Shown here one piece after another: positions 1 through 14,640 of a DNA stretch of 64,000 bases. The DNA is taken from the NCBI RefSeq assembly GCF_002078875.1, contig NC_034421.1, positions 10,842,872 through 10,906,871 of the forward strand, read 5' to 3'. Position numbers and translations under genes: made by a program. The notes beneath the pieces are model-generated. The model searched no databases, was not told the DNA's origin, and saw nothing but the letters and a program-made list of their open reading frames with translations. Every line of letters begins with the position of its first letter. Positions within the stretch are counted from its first letter, which is position 1. Origin of the DNA: Numida meleagris (lineage: Eukaryota > Chordata > Aves > Galliformes > Numididae).

Positions 1-3000
1 GTTTCAGGATTTTTTTTAAAATTAAACTCTCATGTCCATCAAAAATTTTCCAGAGAAAGACGGTACCATTTGTTTCTATTTCACTTAAAAGTGGCAGTTG
101 CAGACTTCAAGGTCATCACAATTCATAAAAACTCTCTTATTTCTATGACTGCTGACCCTAAAGAACTCTTTAAATGTCATGAAGGCTGGAATTGTAGAGA
201 ACCATCATGCCTTTACTGTAACAGCAGAAAAAGAATAAGTATCTAGACAGAATGATTTATGTGTGATCTGCTGGAGGCCACTGCGCAGCTCTGAGCTAAA
301 CTGGAAGATAGAAAACTAAGCCAGGTGCAATAACAGTCTTGTTAGGGCTCACACGCTTCTTACAAAGATTTTCACTTAGGGCCTCCACCCATATGAACAG
401 AACAGTCACTTTTCGCAGAGGAAGTAGGTGTTTCATGGTGTCTTGACAGGACATCTGATTTTACAGATTTCCTGAAGACACATATTCCAGCAGGACACAT
501 GGATTTAAAACTTGAAGGAGAGCTACCAGAAACACACAGTATCTCACCTGCAGAAAATAGAGGTTGCCTGAAGGAATGGCATGCTGCTTTTTCTAGTCAG
601 TGTCACCCACTGTAACATGCTCCAGTACATCATCTTTAAAGGGCTAAAACTGAATCAAATATTGGCATAATGGTTGGTATATGAAGGAATATGAAAAGAT
701 TCTGCACTCAAATGACAGAGCAGCCCAGATGCAAAGAACTTATAGTTTTAAAATGTTTTACTTCAGCCAAAGGTGAAACAAATTGTCAAGTATTCAGCGC
801 GGACTTCAAGATGATTTTTACCATGTCATGTGTAGCCAGAAACCGTGCTACCCGAAGGCTTCACTGTGTTGACCATGAATGGAATTGTGTGAGGTTTCCA
901 TCGTAGGGCTCCTTCTGAATATTCACAGCATCAGTAAGATCTCAGACTCCTCTACGCATCAGCCCCATGCTGCTCTGCTCTTATACCCTAAATAATTCAG
1001 CACTACAGCTACGAAGCAACCAGTGCACAGGGGGCCTAACTGGGCTGTTTAAAGTGTTGGTCAGTGCCCTCCTGAAGCCAGTAACCCAGCTACAAGTTCT
1101 TCAGTAGGTGAAACTAGGCATCACCGTGGATTTTTGCAAACGCAGCAACACACTGATTGCCCAAGAATGTGTAAAGATCTGCCTAATATTGTAAAACTCC
1201 AATCCTGATTGTTTAAAGGCACCCAGAGCCCTTGGAAGAGTGAGAATCATTTTGTTGTGAAATTGATTTCTGGAATGCCAGTGATTTACTTGGGAAAAAA
1301 AAAAAAAGGAAGAAATAACCAATGCTCCAGTGGTTTGACATTGTGATCACTGGACCAGGTCAAACTTTGTTAAGATTGCCTAAGTTTCTGTTGTTAATTT
1401 CCAAGAGACTAGAATATAAAGAAGGAATGAGGTTATAGTTAAATGAAAGGAAAATGGCCCAGCTGAAGGGCAACACTTGTAGAAAAGGTTTGAAACAGGT
1501 TTTTCTTTCAGAAAAATCCAGAGGCGTAAGACAACCCCACATACAACTAAATCAATGATTTACCACCTCATTTCATTTTTAATTTAATGGTTCTGTTCAT
1601 TCATAAAACAGAAATACTACAAGGTGAAACACAGACTGAAATTTAAACACCTCATTAGAGTTACATATTATTTTGTCTCTTAAATATATTGCTTTGTCAA
1701 TGAAACATGGTGGTTTATGTGAGATCTCTACCGGCTGATGCTTTACAGTTATTTGAGTTTGATTTTACTGTGCAGTTCTCTGATCCACATGCACATAATT
1801 TTGTTTACATGTAACACATTCAATGATATTACAATGATTTGTAAGGTATTTGTATTGATTTTACTTTACAAAAAAAAGTCAGAATGAAATTAATCCTAAC
1901 GAAAAAAGACCAAAGGGAAATCTTTAGAGCTTCCTCCTCTGAAAACTTATTGAAAAGAGATATGATTCAGAAAAGCACTTCCGTTTTCACATTTCAGTTT
2001 TATCTGATCGTTGAAAATATTTGATCAATACTTGTCATTTCTCATTTGTCATTTCTCAATAGTTGAAGGAATTCATTACAACACAGAACTGAGGACTACC
2101 AAGATAATTACGTGGATGCATTTAATCCATAAATATACTATAAGCAAAATGAATTATTGGGTTTCTAGCCCTTTGAAGATAGAAATGACATTAATAAAGC
2201 AGATCACATTCTAATGAATGCAGAAAACAGGTTGACTTCTATCAAATTAGTCTTCAGGTTCAAACTACTTTCTCTTCAAAATTTCACAACAACTTGCCAA
2301 ATAACCCAAATGCAAAGCTGAATTTGAAAGATCACGACAACTTGGAATTTTACATATGGGAGAAAGCATGATGAAATGTGTCACTAAGCCTCCATTAAAT
2401 AATAAACAAGCTTTCTAATAGCTCTGCTAACTAATTATCTGTTTTACATAGCTCTGTATACCAGCAAAACGATTACAGTAGTGGGACAGAAGCAAGCAGA
2501 GCAGACAACAATTCAGAAAGGATTACATCATTACACCTCAGCAAAAGCTCCTCTTGCAGAAAATGGCATAAACCAACATCAACCATTCAGGTGCTGCCCT
2601 TCTGTTTCACAAAGCAAAGTTCAGGAATTCACGGGGACTTTAATGTAGCTCAGTGAAATCACCCCCACTGCTTGTCTAGCCAATTATTTCTCAGATAATG
2701 CAAGCCCTTTCATACAGTTTATTTTTTTTAAAAGGCATTTACAAAGGGAGCAGAGGGGCAAACTTGCCACTGCATTAGCACATATGCTAGTAGACAGTAC
2801 AATTAAAGCAAGGCAAGGCTTTTGCTACCAAGAGATGCCAGATTTAATTTTAACAAGAAGCATATTAGCCAATGTCCTATCATTCCCTACTCTCAATCAA
2901 AAATAAAATTCATAAAAAAAGAAAGTAAGAAATGGAACAGAAAGCAGGAGCAGACCATCTCTGCAAGATTCAAGTCCAAAACTTGGACTGAAACACGTGT

Positions 3001-6000
3001 GCTTGAAACTTCTGAGCATGCCTGGCACCATGCACTAGCAAGGTCATGTTATATTTGATTTGGTAGGCACATTTATTCTGCGGAAAAATAATATCACAAG
3101 ACTTTATTTGCAACTACAATAAAAGTAATAATAATGCTGACAAGTTTCTCCTATTTCACTTTTCATAAATTGAAATCTGTGTTAGCCAATCAGAGTATGA
3201 TTACATTCTATTTCGAGACTTTTTCATAAAAGCAATACAATCGGTTGGTAAATCAATAAACAGGAGATAAGCTCCTTTTTAGTACAAAAAAAAATGCAAA
3301 CCAGTATTACTGGCATACACTATGGACTGATATTTTTTGGCATGTAAAAAATCAACATAAATCTAAGGCTTCCAACTGCACTACAAATTAATCCATATAT
3401 TTATGCAGAATGAGTAATTTTCACTGAAAATATACTTAACAGAAACCAATACACCTCTCTGACATAACAGTATATTACACCTGTATATCGATGTACCTTC
3501 TATACTGTATGATGTAATAAAATCAATGAGATTTTTATGCAAAATCACATATTTGACCCTTAATATAATCTATTACAAACAACCAGTGATGCATTCAAAA
3601 CAATACAGAGTACGTTAGTTTAAAATCTGCATTGGAGAAAACAGAAATTCAGCCCTGTACATACTATACATACGTCCTACTCAACAGTGGCATGCTACTG
3701 TAATCTTACCCATTATTTTGGGATTCAGATGCCCTTTGTGCTAGCCATCTATTGAACTACTCTGCTAGTTTGACTTTCCATACCTGTGGAAATGTTAGAG
3801 CTAGAAAGATGCTATAACTAAAGCCATTGCACAAGGCAAAACCAAAACAAAATAAGCCTCATTTCTCATAAAACAAAGAATGATGCCTGGAACAGATCTG
3901 AGAATTCTGATGCATCAGTACACTTCAGTGAAGAGTGAAAGAGCAAAACAGAACTACAGACCTCCATGAGCCCATACTAGTTTCTTATTTTCATCAAATA
4001 AACCACTCAATCAGTTTTGATGAGCTTCATGGCAACAACAACAGAATATTAAAATAGGTTATGTTTAAAACCCCTGAACAAAACTTGAAATTCAAGCGCT
4101 GCACAGGAAGGCTGGAGCACGGGAGCAGCCCGGGGCACGGCAGGCTCAGCAGCCCTGCAACCAGCTGCACGCTCCTGCCCAAACACAACTTGCTCCAGGT
4201 TTCCCAAGGGTTGCTAATCAGAACATCCTACCAAAGTCTGCACATTCCAAACCAGCAGCTGGAGCTACTGACACCCAGTTTTGTCAGCTCTATGGGATGG
4301 CATTCAAAGTTCCACTGTATCCCCCCAGTTTCAGTTTCCCAGCTGAGATGATCAGACCATCTCTTTTATATGCAAACCTAAATAGAGAGGAGTTTCACAG
4401 CAGTCTGGAGTGAACCTCAGAGCTGTGCTTCTGCACCTGCAGTGAGATGCCATTAGACACAATGGGCAAGGAGCCACTTGATGACTCCCTTTCATGTCTC
4501 TTGTTAAGTATGTGAAAATACCAATCAGAGACCAAAAAACGTGGACAGATGCTCTTAGCCTCCTCCCCAACAAAAATGTCAACACGGGTAAAGGACCTCT
4601 CCCTCCTGTCAGTCAGGAATTATCCTTTTTTTTTCTGAACCAGTTCTAAGATTTCATCCTTTCATTTTTGATTTATGGCTTAAGAATGGGTAACTTAAGT
4701 AACAAAGCTGTGTAACAATAATACCAAAGTTATTCTTGCCAGAGTAAACATCCAAGCCTAATTATTGATATTAGCTTTTAGTGACATCAAAATGAAATTC
4801 CGATTTCTATCTGCAATCTAATGTGTGTGTGAGTGGTGGAGACAATTTATCATGGAAGAAGAAAAAATGGTACATGCTGTCACATCATGTATCATATAAG
4901 TATTAAAATTGCTATGGAAACTGTGCACTTTTTATAGAGTAGGCACATAAAATTCACATAATATGTCAGAGAATAAGTTACTACTGTCCTGAGGCTGTAA
5001 TAAGATCTACACCCTTATTAGTGAAAGATTTGACAGATTTTGTTTATAATGAATACTTGTAGCCAATGAGTTTGAGTCAAAGTCACCCTATTTTGACCCA
5101 TCCACTTCCTTTTAGGTTTCTGTCCCCCTTAGATACAGGGAGAGCAGGGAGTAATATAATTTCCAATGGTTATTAGATTCCATTATAGTCACTTGTGATA
5201 CGACAGGGAAATTGGCTGTATCCAGGCACTATATTCAAAATTATTAGGAGAAAATACCTTCTTAGCTTTGGATATGTTTCTTTTGTTATACAGATCTATT
5301 CTTAGCATTTATGTTTTATTTACAGTTTTTTTTGGAAGAAACAGAGCAGATTAAAATTTAGGATTCATTGGATAATAAACAGAAAAATCTAGGTTTTAAA
5401 CCAAAATGCTTTAAAAGCATTTCCTGTGAATAGCCTAAATTCTGCAAGCCTTTTGCCACCCTGATCTGTGTGTGACATGTTTCTCATTGATTGACAGCAT
5501 CTCTGATGGGTTAGGCTGGAGAAAAATGAGCTTGTTTAGAAGAGCAGAAGATAGTACAATTAGGTTTTGCAGTCCAGCAATACAGTGACTGGGAAAAGAA
5601 AGCAAAGTGGAGAAAAAATGGTTGTACATGCAACACCCTAGGGTGCAAGGGTACATTTATCACCTTGTTTTATATGACACAGTGGATGAATGTTGATGGC
5701 GATTGTCAGCATCAATGTCAGTGAAAGCAATTCCTCAAGTAAAAGAGTTTGTATTAAAAGACTCTCCATCAGGAGGAAATTCACATGATTACTTTATAGA
5801 TAAACAGCCTACAAAATGGAGCAAAGGGACAACTGTTGATTAAAGGTCATTTTTTCACTTTGTTCTAAAAGTGGGCTCCTCTTGACAGAAAGCAGCGTAC
5901 CTGCAGCAAGCATACAGCAATCAGACTGAAAATGTTGAAAATAACAGAGGCATTAAAAAGCCAGGGTAAAATGAGAGCACTACCAGCAACAATCAGACAG

Positions 6001-7900
6001 TATCTCAGAGGTATGCAGTGAGAAGAGTAGGACTGTACAACATGTAAAAACACTGTACATTGCACTGTCTTACAGTAGTCCATTACTGTTAAATCATATC
6101 ACACTGACTAACAGAAATCTGAGTCCATATACAGCATCTTTAGCTGAAACGGAAAACAGCTCCTGGAAATTAGAACTGCAGAAATCAATATTAACTCCTA
6201 CAAATAACCCTTCATTGCCTATTTAAACAACAAAAGGAAAAGCGACACTCGGCAATTACAAATCAAGAATCTAGTGCAGAATTAGGATTGCCTGGTGACA
6301 CTTCTCATCACCAGAAAAAAAGCATGTAAACGCCGAGACTTTGAAGACCACCAGCCTTGCAAGATCACTGAAGAACACAGGTGGACCCACCCAGCCTCAA
6401 CCACACATTCCTCAAGAAGTGCTCCATTGCATGTATCTGTGTTTTACCTGGACTGAACTGGAACTATACATTAGTGTTTTCTGTGCTCCTCACACACGGC
6501 ACCACAGGACCTTGTGTATACAACAGTCTCTTCATATTAATCTGTATAGTGCCATGAAATGCTGTGTCTTTATTCTTCTTCATTAAAACCACAGCCTACA
6601 GTCACCTCCTCCCTTCTCCCTTCTGACGGCTTCTAGGACACCAAGCAGGTTGTGTCTTTTGGCTGAAAGAACCTTCACATCAAACATGCAAACGCTGTTT
6701 CTTCCAGTGTAATATTGTGATTATAAGAAGTGCTAAATTTATCCCTCAAGCAGCCTCCCAGACTGCCTCATGCCAAGGCCGTGTTTGATCCCTCCACCTT
6801 TCAGTACAGGTACACCCAACGCATCATTTTTAGGCATTTCCTATGGGCTACTTCAAGATCTAGGGAGACAGGCAGGTGACACGTGTGACTGTGTATTCAT
6901 CTCCTTCATTTCCAGACTTGAAGTTTTTCTCATATCTACATCTGCTTGCTTGAAGAGACAGCCACTGAGGAAGAGTTACTTTGCATAAATGCACATGGGT
7001 TAGGTTGTTTTGACCATAAAATGTTTCAAATTTCCACTGGGTAAGGATATCACTTGTATCAGTACGAAGGAAATAAACATAGATTTAATTTTTCAGCAAA
7101 GTTTTTCTCCTAAATACAGAAAACTTATTCTGCTTTCCTCTAGCTATGAAAAACAAACTTTTGAAAAAAAAATGCTTCACTGAAATTTCACTTTAAGGAC
7201 TTTAATTTTTATGAATGTCATACTTGCATTTATCTATACCCTCTATTAAGTGCACAGCACTCACTTTTCAATATATTTAAAGAAATTTAATGAGTTTAAT
7301 AAACTTAAAGGGATGTTATGTCTGTTCACTCCGTAAAGACTGTTTATTTCAGGAAATAAACCATTTTGAAATGAGTAATATGACTTTTAGAGTTATGACT
7401 ATCTCATTCAATTAGTTTCTGTAATTATTGTCATTTCACACAGTATATGCAGTACTAAAGGAGAAAATACATTTTCAGGAATTACAGTGTAGGTGTACAA
7501 CTGTTATTGTTAATGAGCCATAAACTTTAGTCTCCTGCTCTGTTAATTCATGCCAGCATAATGTAAATTGGCAAAATAAGTCGACAGTCACAGTTGGACA
7601 AATAATGTTGTATTTCAATATTTTCTAGGAGACTGTTATTCTCTAATGCATTTTGTAGAATTTATTTTTCCTCTGTATTTTAGAACATCATCCTACTAAA
7701 AAAATGTTACAACAGACTCAAGCAATATCTGAACAATACTGAGTAGTACATGCTACCTCTGTTATAGATGAGGAATTTATAGGACATCTTCACCTTTACC
7801 CAGTTTTGCTTTACCTCAGTTTCAAAGAGATACTAAAGAACAAATTGAATATAATCCTATGTCTTTGCAACTCGTGGTCGTAGGCTTTTATTTACATTAG
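1..7900. other. Unique AT-rich noncoding DNA
   Basis: No gene was recognised. Open frames are short (under 100 codons), lack family motifs and are not flanked by convincing paired splice sites. The stretch holds a 13-A run at 1295-1307, a two-copy 14-bp tandem repeat at 2031-2058 and many short A or T runs. A slightly more GC-rich patch lies near 4060-4340 but shows no CpG clustering. The part around 7500-7640 has a balanced, non-repetitive texture that could be a conserved noncoding element, which cannot be tested without an alignment. Confidence 0.6.
2031..2058. repeat. Two-copy 14-bp tandem repeat
   Basis: The 13-mer TTGTCATTTCTCA occurs at 2032-2044 and again at 2046-2058, giving a period of 14 bp. 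Both copies are identical. This is probably a replication-slippage duplication. Confidence 0.85.
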
Positions 7901-8032
7901 TGAGTAGCAGAGCTCAGTAGGAGCAGATCTGTGAAGTTGGTGCAGGGGTTGCTGGGTGCCATTCAGGGAGTGAGGAGGAGATAGGAACATAAGAAAAATC
8001 TTAAAACTAGCTGTAGTCTAATCTCATGGACT

Positions 8033-8041
8033 GGGGGGGGG
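8033..8041 (+). repeat. G9 homopolymer
   Basis: Nine consecutive G residues lie in otherwise AT-rich sequence. This is a likely length-variable and sequencing-error-prone site. Confidence 0.95.
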
Positions 8042-11000
8042 AATATCTTCCCATAAATTTTCACCTGATAGGTATCAAAGTCATATTCCAGAACTACTAC
8101 AAACCAAAGCTCACCAAGGGCAGAACTGAGAGATTTCCTTCATAAGTACCTTCCCATCTGAGCTCAGACAGATGCACTCTGAGCAGCCCAAATCATAACA
8201 CTTTAAGTTCAATGGAAGAAATTTGGATCATACTGTTAAAATGTTTGAGAATAATTAACAAACCGCAGGGCCACAGGTTCTCGTCCTCCAGTATGAGAGC
8301 CTTCGTGCTCATAGTATGAATTTTGGAAAAATAAACAAAAAGCTATCCAACGTTTAATAAGAGTTGAGTAATCACATGTATATACACCCAAAAAATCATT
8401 AGAAATCTAGTAATTTTAATGAGCGATTTTCACTCACTGTTCATGTTGTCCCATGTCTTGCAACTTGGGAATGCCCATCATTTCACAAGAGAAAGTCTAT
8501 TATGTATTCCTGATAGGATGCTCTTAGGTAAGCAAGATGCATGCGTGACAGACTGTGGTTGGGGACAGTATTAAAAAGGAAGAGAGAATAAATTGATTGC
8601 AAATATCATCTTCTACATTATGTCTGTAAAGTAGGTAAATAATAAGAAAGAATGTGCTTTATACAGCAAAAGTCTGGAACTCTTTACCATCTCCGGAAGC
8701 TGGCACTGAACAGCCAGACTGGATGTGCTGATGAATGTGTGTCTGCTGCCTTGTGGATAGGTGTTGTTCATTAGGCACACATCATGATAAAATATTCATC
8801 CTCTAAAAATATGACAAGAATCAGGCTGCTGTTATATCACTCAAAGGGAAGAACTTTGATCAGTAGTTTCTTTCCTTCCAGTTCAGGAATTCACTGCTGA
8901 TGTATTAAAATTAGTGAAGTACAACAGCTTTATTCCCTATTTGTTACACAAATTCAAGTTCTATTTTTTCAATTCTGTATAGACCTTTATGTGTAGCATA
9001 CCCAGGGCTTAAATTCAATAGAATACATTTTTTACTGGATCTTCTACTCCGTGAATATTACAACAGCAAGAAACATCCTTCCTGCCCTAATCACCATATC
9101 CTGCCTATATCCAGACAAAGCCCAGTGCTTCTCACAGTGAGCTGGCTCCTCACCATAAGTGATTTTTGCCCATTTTTCTCTCCTCAGGCTGTGACAGAGC
9201 AAAACAAATTTGCTATTCTCTTCCAACATGGAAAGGCAGGCAAATGAATTTTTTTTTCAAAAGCAGTCAAGTATTTTAGAATGACTCATGATTTGTATTT
9301 GTTATGTAGGTCATATTCTGAAGCAGACTCAGGTTCTGAGAATGGATATTAAACTAAAGAATCAATAAAAAGCTGGGATATTGAAAAAAAGAACAACAAA
9401 ATCACCTGTCACTTTTGAAAAGCTTAGTAGTAATGTGCATATTTATGCATTTACCTGGGACCCGTGCTTAACTGAATCCACTTGTTCTCCTGGCTTTTAC
9501 AAGGACGGTTACATGGGTCTCAAAAGCTATCAAATTAGTCAGAATAAGGCAAAGATACTGCCAGTGTTAAATGATTTCAGAAGCTGTATATATCGCTACA
9601 CTTTTTAAGTCTCTGCACATTAAAGAACCTTAGAGTACGAGCTCTGTCAGTCACCATAGCCAGAGGTGGCAGGAACAGTTTGTTCAGCCTCTCAGAAGAG
9701 AAGCCAGTTGGGATCTTATTTAGAAACAGTCCCACTGCCATCCTCCATTATTTTCTCTTCAGATACCTTCTAATTAAAGAAAATTCTTTGTGGCACTGGC
9801 AGGCATAACATCTGTCCCTGCTTTCCATGCATCCCACTTAAGGTCCATCACAGGCCCATGAAGATAAAGTAGAACCCAGCAGGAGCAAAGTGGTAGGAAA
9901 GGGCTCTGGGATCCCTTCTTAACCAGTCTTGAAAGTCCAACACACCACACATGATGGCGAAGAGATGAGTGGCAGATGTTTTTCTACACCTCAGGCTGAA
10001 GCAGCAGCTGCTGAGGGGCTCTGCTACATCCCAGGACCAAAGACTTGGCTCCAACCCCCTTCCCTGCTTTCCCTTCACACTCCACTCTAGAAAAATGCGA
10101 GCAGAAGAAGAAAGCAAGTGTTTGTGGGTAGAAAGCAAAAGACATCATGAACTAGACTTACTGTACCTGTATCGTAGTTAGGGTTAAAACTCTCAGTTTC
10201 TCAATTGTCCATCCATTAAAAAGGAATCTAGTAAATAATGTAAATGAAAATGCACCAAAACTTCTTTTCAGTGCACAGCTGCTATTCTTAATAGATTCAA
10301 AACTGAAACCCTGAAATTTGCATTAAGCACAGAGTAACAATTTGAGTTACTCTCTCTGAAATGCAACAAATTTTCATATGTAATCTTTTTTTTTTTTTAT
10401 ATTCACTGAATCACTGAAGATAAGTTTTCAGTCACCTACTTTGGTAGCAGACAAATTGTACTGAGGACAATGAATTAGAACAAATAAACGGATCACATTC
10501 TGTGTGCCTAAAATACTGAGCTCCAAAAAACAAGTTCAGCTTTACCTAACAAAGCTTATACATGAGTTTTTTCCATAAGATCACCCCCTCCAATCTCTAC
10601 CACTTTATCTTTTCATTCCATATGAAGTCTCTTAAAAGTTTTACACTGAATTTCTACTGCACATTCATACAGAATAATGAATATTCCATGTTAAATTCAA
10701 GTGCCCCAACAAACAGAAGCTCCTATCAGCTAAAGCTGCATCTAGGTGTAAATATATCCACAAAGGAATTTTGCAACATATGGGAATTTAGATTAAAAAT
10801 AAGTAAATATTTGTTAAAATAACAATTGGCCCCACTGAAGTGTGAGACTGAAAACGCACTCAAGTCCCACCTTCAGACAAAGATGGCTTTTGAGAGAGTA
10901 AGAGTGAGCCCAGGTACAATTTCAGAACAGAGCCCCGGTCTGGTTTAGGTTTTCGTGCACACCCAGGGAGTTCCAGGCAGCAGCATGCCAATACACAGAA

Positions 11001-11486
11001 TTATCAGCACATCAAAGGCATTATATTCATCAAACCTTGCCACAGCACATTTACTAGCTGTATGATGGATGTTGTTGTAGCAAACAAGGAACACTTTGAT
11101 GTACATGGCCTTCTTTGATTAATGAGGGCTCTTGGTGAGAAGCTGCATATGGAGTAAATTACTCTTTTAAAAAATGGCTGATTTGCAGTATTGTACTAAT
11201 TATGTCACAAGCTCAGAGTCAGTTCCAGATTCAGTCACCCAAAATAAAGGAATAAGAAGTCCCACAAATACCTCAAGCTTTTGTCACGCACACGCATCAG
11301 CTCAAAATCCTTATAAACTTGGTAACTTCCCTTCTTCCTGCAAGAGAGCACTGATAAATATTTCTTTCCTCCTGAAAAAGTTTCTAAAATCTAGCCCCTA
11401 ATCTACTTCTCTGAAATAAATGCAAACTTTCTGTTGACTCCACTGCATTTTAAGAACAACATAAGGTCTTTGGAAGCATTTTAATT

Positions 11487-11502
11487 AAAAAAAAAAAAAA
11501 AA
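11487..11502 (+). repeat. A16 homopolymer
   Basis: Sixteen consecutive A residues are followed by an A-rich GCAAAACAAAGG segment. No upstream retroposed gene body was recognised, so this is called a simple repeat rather than a retroposon tail. Confidence 0.95.
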
Positions 11503-14500
11503 GCAAAACAAAGGCAGAAGGGACCGCAGCGCGCAAAGTCTGCCTCTTAAAAACATTTTCTAGATTAATTTTACCAGCTAACAAAGCACCACAGGCTGAA
11601 GTTATTCCATTAGCCTCAATTCTCCAAGCATGTGGTGCCTTAAGCAATTTATCCACTTAGTTGTAAGAACAAAAAAAAGTATTTTCAGAGCATTAACACT
11701 GAATGACTTTCTTCAAATTTTGAACCGTAAATATTTTACTGCGTTAATTAAGTATGTTTTCAGACTCCAGTCTGTTATTACAGATGACAGAACCAGTACT
11801 TGGTTTGGGATCCCATAGTACAGATCAAATTCTGATTTTTATCATTGGACGTATTGAACAAGATGAAAGAGCAAGAGCAGTGTGCCTGTGCGCGGGGTGA
11901 CGCTCCACTGAGGAGGAAGCGATTTCTTAAGTGCACTTTCCCTTAAGATGCTCAAATTTAATTCAATTTTGGTTTCATAATTTAACACCTTTACACTACA
12001 TTCTTTTCTTCAGTCGCATGACAGCATATTAATTCCAAAAAAAAGAAAAAGAAAAAGCATAACCCACATTTACCCTATGGCTTAGGCAATAAAACATCAA
12101 CAGATGCCATGCCATGTCACGCAGCGAGCCTTCTCCTATCTAAATGTGCAAAACTTAGGTGAGTGAATGTTTAATATAAACAACAAGGATGTTTACATCT
12201 GGCACCTATTTGGTTTCACATTCCTACAGCATCTTGTAGCCTTCTTTGGACTACAGAAAGACAGCTCACAGGACTGAATTAGATGTGAGGGGTGCAAAAT
12301 GTAGCAAAAAAAGGATCTCGTGTAAAGCCAAATGCTTAGGAAATGTCAGATCATAAGCATATCGTGCACGTAATCTGCACATCTGTCCTGAGGGAGGTCA
12401 GTCACATCCCCATTCTTCTCCAGAGATTTCCCATGAGTTGCTACAGGGAAGAAAATGAAAATGGATTCTGTGAAAGTTGTATTTCCTACATCACCAGTAA
12501 CGTTGCTTTCAATGTTTTTTTCAATACAAGTCTTTCATTGCAATTTCCTGAAGCATAATCCAGAATTCCTGCACCATCAGTAAAGCATCCAATGTCAGAT
12601 GCCTCCAGATTGCTTAGAAGGTAACAAGTTGCAACTTTCAAAGCTGCACTGAAAAGGCATTTCTCTTGCCAAAAAACAAGATGGAAAGGTTTTGTTTGGT
12701 TGTTTTTTCCAAAGTCATGTTGAATTTTATACTCATATTCACAAGGGGAAATTATGAGGGAAAGCAGTTGTGGAAGAAGGGCGTTCAGCTCTTTGACAGG
12801 CCTCCCTGGACACGCTTCCGAAAGGTTAGGAGCTCACCCTGGGAAATGGTACTCACAGTGAAATATAGCGCTGTCACTGGACAGCCCAGAAGGAGTTCCA
12901 TGAACTTAGTCAAAATTTTTGTAAAATGTCACGTATCAGCACTGAAATAATTCTAGGCCTATTTACAAACATATCAAGCAGGTGGAGCTACACAAGATGT
13001 CACACGGAATACAACAGAAATGTCTCGAATTCCTGTCTCAACAGCAAACCAAATGAAATTCTTTGGTACTATCAATATGGAAGATAAAAAGAACCCAAAA
13101 CAGTATAAACGATGACTACATATTTAGCAAGAATGCTCCTCCGGTGCCATTCCACTTCCAGACCTACTGAATTTGTTTTATATCAAAACACATTTTTTAA
13201 ATGGATTAAAACATCAGTGATAGACTAATACATATTAGGACACATTGTATATTGTCCATCAATGAAAAAAAAATCAAACAAATCTGAATAAAGCTTTTCA
13301 AGTTTATTTGGAAGCTGCTGATACCCTGAACTTAGTTCAATTTCTCCTCCATGTGTGGAATACTGCCCCCCAGAACAGCTCAGGTAACGCTTCTACTTTA
13401 TTACACCTCAGAACAAAGCCTGCCTGTGTCATGGTCCTGAAGACTACGAACAGCTGAACTACTTAAGGATAGCCATATTGCATTAATGTGGTTGTAGGTC
13501 TGGTTTAGAGAGCATTTGGAATGTTTGCCTGCAATGCAGAAACGGAGCTAAAAGCAATGCACTCTCAACCTGCCAGTATTACAAGATTTCTACTTCTGCT
13601 CAGTCATATTGAGAATTTTTGTACAAGGTTTCGCAAGCTAACCAGCAAAACAAACAAAACCAACCAAACATAATCCCAAAACATATTAAAATGGTATATC
13701 AAAATCTTGCTTACATTTCAAATCAATATGAGAACGATTCTTCTTCACCCCCAATTTTCTCTGAATCCCCTCCAGCCAAGTTCACCACGCTGTGCGTTCT
13801 ACATTACAATCTTTTTCCTCAGGAATTTTCCAGACTAAATGCTTCTGTTCAGAACTCTGCTAAGTCAAAGCTCAATATTTCATCTGGTTATAATTCCTAA
13901 TTCTAAAACAGTTGCTCACGAAAACTTTCCTATTACTTTACATAATAAAACTTCATGGCACCAATCCTTCCGCTTCCCAAGGATCTCTAACATTAATTTC
14001 CCACATTACGTACTGAATGAGTAAATTATTTAATCAAAACAAAACTGAAAATCCTATAGAGGTACGTTCTCAGCTAGAATATTCTCTGCAGAGAAATGTT
14101 TAATTTCCATCTTTTTTTTTCATTAAAAACATTTCAAAATAAGATAAGTGAAACCATGAAGAACACAAGTTCTCTTAGAAGACAACCATGACTTGTGCTG
14201 AGCCCACAAAAGCAAGCAAGGAAATATAAAATGCAACAGACAAAATGATTCAGTGCTGACCTCACATCAGTTGTAAACTGCTGGATCTGCCTGCTCCTTC
14301 CAAAATCACTCATTTGGCTTCAGGGCATTTTAAATAATCCTTTGATGTTGAAATTGCTACAGTACAGTTGGAAAACAGCAAATGTTGAATTTAAAAAGCA
14401 GAAAAATAAAAGCAAGTTTGGTACTGTAAGCTCGTAAGTCCAACAATGAAACAAGTTTTGAAAGGGGAAAAATTAAGGGGAATAACAGTTAAGAGGATGT

Positions 14501-14529
14501 CCTCTAAATATACTGGGACAAGGGAGCTA

Positions 14530-14640
14530 TAAATACTGAGAGGCAGTTACAGGAGAAGGACAAGTAGCTATAAATTAACGGCAAGTTTAGGCCAGAAATT
14601 AAAGAGGGTTTTTACCCATAAGAGTTACAAGGCTCTAAAA
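14530..14640 (+). mobile_element. Possible ancient CR1-like relic
   Basis: The phrase 'GGCCAGAAATTAAAGAGGG' followed by 'TTTTTACCCATAAGAG' resembles the 3' part of old CR1/L3-type elements, which typically read 'aggctggaaattagaagaagattttta.ccattagagg'. The match is short and diverged and no terminal octamer is visible. Chance resemblance is quite possible. A profile search with reptile and bird CR1 consensuses would settle it. Confidence 0.25.

Larger units (their letters stand above)
7901..14529. other. Unique noncoding DNA with homopolymer runs
   Basis: No gene was recognised. Visible low-complexity pieces are a 9-G run at 8033-8041, a 13-T run at 10386-10398, a 16-A run at 11487-11502 and an AAAAAG-type tract at 12037-12058. 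The stretch near 8650-8760 faintly recalls the 3' part of old CR1-like elements (a 'GTCTGGAACTCTTTACCATCT'-like phrase), but too weakly to call. Both-strand frames around 9850-10180 overlap each other and lack coding signatures. Confidence 0.55.

Noticed and set aside
8640..8765. Old CR1-like 3' fragment
   Set aside because: Only one short phrase resembles the family; too diverged to separate from chance by eye.
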